Part shown: piece by piece, positions 60,328 to 64,000 of the stretch
Layout: each line of letters opens with the position of its first letter
How positions within the stretch are numbered: position 1 is the first letter of the stretch
Assembly: GCF_019175385.1 (NCBI RefSeq)
Contig: NC_083346.1
Location: forward strand, 87,000,543 to 87,064,542
Reading direction: 5' to 3'
Origin: Lycium barbarum
Lineage: Eukaryota > Streptophyta > Magnoliopsida > Solanales > Solanaceae
Length of the DNA stretch: 64,000 nucleotides
Translations under genes and position numbers: made by a program
The notes under the pieces: model-generated
The model's database searches: none
Seen by the model: only the letters and a program-made list of their open reading frames with translations
What the model was told of the DNA's origin: nothing

Positions 60328-62155
60328 TGCCATGACCCAACCCGCCATGACTGGCACCCACACTAACTCCTAGTGGGCGAACCTGCACGCCTAACCATCT
60401 ATTCATTTAAGTCCATTTTTATTTAACAAATTCATAACAGTCAAACACAAAATAAATCAATAAATTATCATGCCATAAAATAATAACGTAAGTGCGGAAG
60501 TCCTAACTATTACAACCCAAAAATTCTAAGGAATGCCTAGGGCCTGAAATAAATAACCATCAATGTCTGGAATGGAAATAGACATTAGAAAAAAGAAGAT
60601 CTTCAAGCATCCTAGAATGGATAAAAGCTCACACTCAATCTATCAGCAAATGGCTGGCTTGGACGCTAAATATGAGGTCGTGTAGCAGTTTCTAGATCAG
60701 AATCTACACTCAAAAGAATGTAGCAAGGTAGTATCACTACAAACACTATATACCGGTACATATCATAGGCCGACTAAGATTAGTATCATGCATGAATTAT
60801 AAAATCAATAAAATAGACAAACCAGTCAACAACACATAGTCAAATAGCCCAATAAGAAGTCTACCAATGATATTAACAATCAAGTCACCCAATGATATCA
60901 AAATCAAGTCAATGGAAGCAAACAACGAAAATAGTCTCCCGAAAACATTCTCACTACTCAGTCACTGATCACTCGTGTACATCCACGCTAATTGGTGTCA
61001 TTGCCCAATAGTCATGACCTGTAGGGGACCCATGGTGTCCATGTACAACTCGTTCCTGAACAAACCTCAGACCATGAGCTCATAACTAGGCCACATCTTC
61101 ACCCCCGGTCAAATGTGCATGTTCATACATATAGGTCACACCCTCACCCTCGGTCAAATGTGCCTTTTCATATTTATACATATTTATTGTCACATCGCTG
61201 CCAATAATCGATTTATCAATTTGTACCTCAATTTTACCAAGAAGATGTTATTAACTTCTCACCACAAATATCATCAACCTGTACGTCACAATATATCGAA
61301 TAGTGGCACTAAGCCCACACAATCACTCATCAATAGCATATAGGAATTTTAACCACACACATTATGCCTGAAGACTAGACATGCTTTCTTCTATTAATTT
61401 CACAATGCATACAATCAACTAATAAAAGTCTAACTCAAGTAGACCATAACCTACGTCAACTGCAGATCCGGAATAATGAGAATCACTCCGCTATAGCCTT
61501 TCCCTTCCGTAAAGCCTCAGAATGCTCAAACTCTAGCAATTAAGATGTTAAATAAGTTCCAAACACTCTAGTCAACAATATCAAAACAATGAACACCCTT
61601 CTACCTTACCCCTTTCTAATGGGTGAATGATTACTAGGCGTAAATCATCCTAACGTTGGCCTTAGTGGTCACAAACTGTCAATTCATTAGGTTATTTAAT
61701 CAAGTTATCTCATACAAGCAGTTTCTATGGTCAAGCTACCATTTTTATGAAACCCTAAGTCTCAATTCACTTAGTTCATGTCTCTAATGGTTTAATTCAT
61801 GATTAGAAAGTGAAAGCCCAAGCCTTTAGATAATAATACCACAAAAAGAATCATAACCCAACAACTATTGAAAGTCTATTAAGTTCTAGGGTTATTATTC
61901 CCAATTCACTATTGTAGACCCATTATAATGATGATAATCTTAGAGATGAATGGGTAATGAAGGAAGGAATGATTGAGACTTACTTCTCGAGAATATTCTT
62001 ACCCTAGCTTAGAACTTCGCCCTAGGTGCTCCTTGGAAACTGTTTTCGAGTTTTATGAATAAAGAATTTTGAACTAAGTGTTTAAAACCCGAGATTCTGT
62101 CCCCGTCGACTACTGCGACGATCAAACTGTCGCTGCAGTGGCCCTGTTGTAGCGG
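60328..62155 (-). mobile_element. LTR between copies A and B (5'-truncated)
   Basis: It ends GGGTCATGGCA on the minus strand at 60328, next to the PBS of copy A. It contains the tatcataggccgac block (near 60763). The 61560-62150 part is shared with 45932-46565. At about 62155 it joins the RT of copy B at FIDDIL, so the first part of the LTR and the rest of pol are missing. Confidence 0.65.
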
Positions 62156-63531
62156 AACACACTAAAACTAGAATATCATCAATGAACACTATCATGAAAG
62201 AATCTAAATAGGGCTTAAACATACTGTTCATCAAATCCATCAATGCAGTTGGGGCTTTAGTAATCCCAAAAGACAGAACCAAGAACTCATAGTGCCTATA
62301 CCTGGTCCTGAAGGTTGTCTTAGGAACATTTTCTGCTTGAGTCTTTAACTGGTGATACCCCAACCTTAAGTTAATTTTAGAGAACACAGAAGCTCCCTGC
62401 AGCTGATCAAACAAATCATTAATACGAGGGATAGGATACTTTATTCAAATAGTGACCTTATTTAGATGACGATAATCAATACACATACGCATAGACTCAT
62501 CCTTCTTTTTAACAAATAACACGGGAGCACCCCAAGGAGAGGCCCTCGGGTGAATCAACCCCTTACTCAAGAGATCTTGCAACTGCTCTTTCAATTCCCT
62601 TAATTCTGCTAGTGCCATCCTATAAGGTGGAATAGAAATAGGACGAGTCTCTTGGTCTAAATCAATCCGGAAGACAATGCCACGGTCAGGTGGCATACCT
62701 GGCAAGTTCGCGAGGAACACATCCGTAAACTCGCGTACAACTGGAACGGAATCAAAGATGGAGTATCTGCGCTGGAATTACGGATATGTGCCAAATAAGC
62801 TAAACAATCCTTCTCCATTAGATTCTTAGTACGAATAGAGGATATTACTTTCTTAGGGAGGGGACTAAGGTTACCTTTCCACTCAAGCCTAGGTGCCCCG
62901 AACAAAGTTAAGGTAACTGTTTTAGAGTGATAGTCTAGAATTGCATAATGCGGGAACAACCAACTCATGCCCAAGATGACATAAAAATCTACCATGTCTA
63001 GGATCATTAAGCCCAAGTATTATATCCCATAAATGTAATCGCGCAAGAGGGGTAGACTCTATCTACCACTATAGAATCCCCGACCGGAGTAGATACATGG
63101 ATAGGGGCATCAAGAGGATCACAAATCATATGCAAACCCATAGCAAAATATGAAGACACATATGAAAAAGTAGAATCCGGATCAAATAAAACAGAAGCCA
63201 TCCGGTCATAAACTGAGATAGTACCTGTGATGACGACACCGGAGGCTTCAGCCTCGGGTCTACCTGGGAAAGCGTATAAGTGATCGCGCCCTCCTGTAGC
63301 CTGTGATACATTGCGATTACCCTGTACAGTCTGAGCCTCACTCTATCGGGCTGCATTCCACCTCTGCCTGCCTGAGGACCGTCTCGGTTAGGCTGAGCGA
63401 CACTCTCTACCAGCGATGTGGCCACCCCGCCCTGTCAGTGTACGGTCCTTGCCTCTTCTATCTAGTGCAAATGGAGCTCGGGGAGCTTGATACTAAGTCC
63501 CCTGACCACCCTGTCTGAGTCTGGAGAAAAA
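62156..63531 (-). pseudogene. Copy B: Gypsy gag end, protease and partial RT
   Basis: Minus-strand pieces: Gag tail; protease with FDPDSTFSYVSSYF (near 63175) and ILDMVDFYVILGMSWL (near 62990); RT with [37 protein letters not shown] and VFIDDILV (near 62165). The RT is then cut off at the LTR junction. The protease has Asp-Pro-Asp-Ser where active relatives have Asp-Ser/Pro-Gly. Frames are broken. Its upstream gag is cut by the LTR that starts at 63532. It gives the uninterrupted version of the young chromovirus target. Confidence 0.75.
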
Positions 63532-64000
63532 TGTTACACCCCATATCTTCGAAGAGCACTTACCAAATTTGAAACAAAAGTACGTTGAGTTAGGGTTAAG
63601 TAAAACCACCTTGGAATATAAGGAGCAAGAATTATTAAGTATATTTAATAAGTGAAGGATGTATATAAGATATACCGGAAGGTTTTATAAGGAAATGAGT
63701 GGAAGAAATGAAGTAGTACGATTTCGGAGAAAGGATGGGTAATGTTTTGTGTGAAACATTTTGGTCCAACTTGGGGGACGCATATCTCTTAGCATATGAA
63801 GTGTTTTAAGGTTAAACAAAAGCCTAAAATGAAGTTCGCCGAGTCTAGTTTTCCAACGCAACAAACCGCTTGTCGATAGGACATCGGAGTAGAGAATTAT
63901 GGACGTTATAAGTTCAGCTGACAGAATAGAATCGCGTGCTACAGTACTGCAACAGTATCAACCTGCTACAGGGCCCGAATTTGAACCTTATAAAATGGGT
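63532..64000 (+). mobile_element. Start of a Gypsy LTR, runs off the window
   Basis: Opens TGTTACACCCCATATCTTCG, a standard Tekay/Del LTR start, right where homology to copy A stops. AAAAA (63527-63531) is the candidate target duplication. A tataaaatgggt motif at 63989 may be its TATA box. Confidence 0.65.

Overview
The window is repeat-rich nuclear DNA from a dicot plant, most likely Solanaceae. The intact domains of the Copia element at 23-28 kb read like the tobacco Tnt1 lineage. Its size (5,347 bp) and LTR length (603 bp) also fit that family. There are tRNA-derived SINE, Stowaway, Helitron-like, Mutator-like and long-LTR Gypsy pieces and no bacterial or organellar gene blocks. I recognise one host gene. 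Nearly everything else is transposable-element DNA of different ages, much of it nested.

Layout. 1-6449: minus-strand long-LTR Gypsy (Tat/Ogre-like) sequence, interrupted by a clean 801-bp solo LTR (3156-3956, TSD CCAAC). 6450-9963: AT-rich DNA with direct repeats, a Helitron-like 3' end and an LTR fragment. 9964-18999: decayed minus-strand Tekay/Del-type Gypsy gag and its 5' LTR, split by a 5,132-bp solo LTR (11717-16848, TSD GTATG). 19000-23141: an LTR tail, a SINE with an (AAT)n tail, and a decayed Copia RT/RNase H. 23147-28493: a complete but dead Tnt1-like Copia element (TSD GAGAC). 30788-38284 (minus): a two-exon SASA/SGNH-type carbohydrate-esterase-like gene whose 6,573-bp intron holds TRIM-like, Stowaway, Helitron-like and LTR fragments and a (TA)45 tract. 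38719-40394: a MITE-like element containing a 1,352-bp Mutator-like element with long palindromic termini (9-bp TSD). 42020-42658: RNase H-domain remnant. 42659-63531: minus-strand Tekay-type LTRs and two tandem copies of an internally deleted element. A young, nearly intact 11,001-bp plus-strand chromovirus (47509-58509, TSD CAAAC) sits inside one of them. 63532-64000: the start of another Gypsy LTR.

The relative order of several insertions can be read directly: the target of the young chromovirus survives uninterrupted in the neighbouring paralogous copy, and the target of the 5.1-kb solo LTR is rejoined by removing it. The Copia element has lost protease and integrase catalytic residues and carries several stops. 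The chromovirus has one 1,599-codon gag-pol frame with the D-D-E residues present, LTRs about 0.5% apart by eye, and one probable late nonsense change in the chromodomain.

I found no convincing undescribed biological system. The most useful points are the nested history, the shared RT-to-LTR fusion junction in the tandem copies, the compound palindromic Mutator-like element and the missed second exon of the esterase-like gene.
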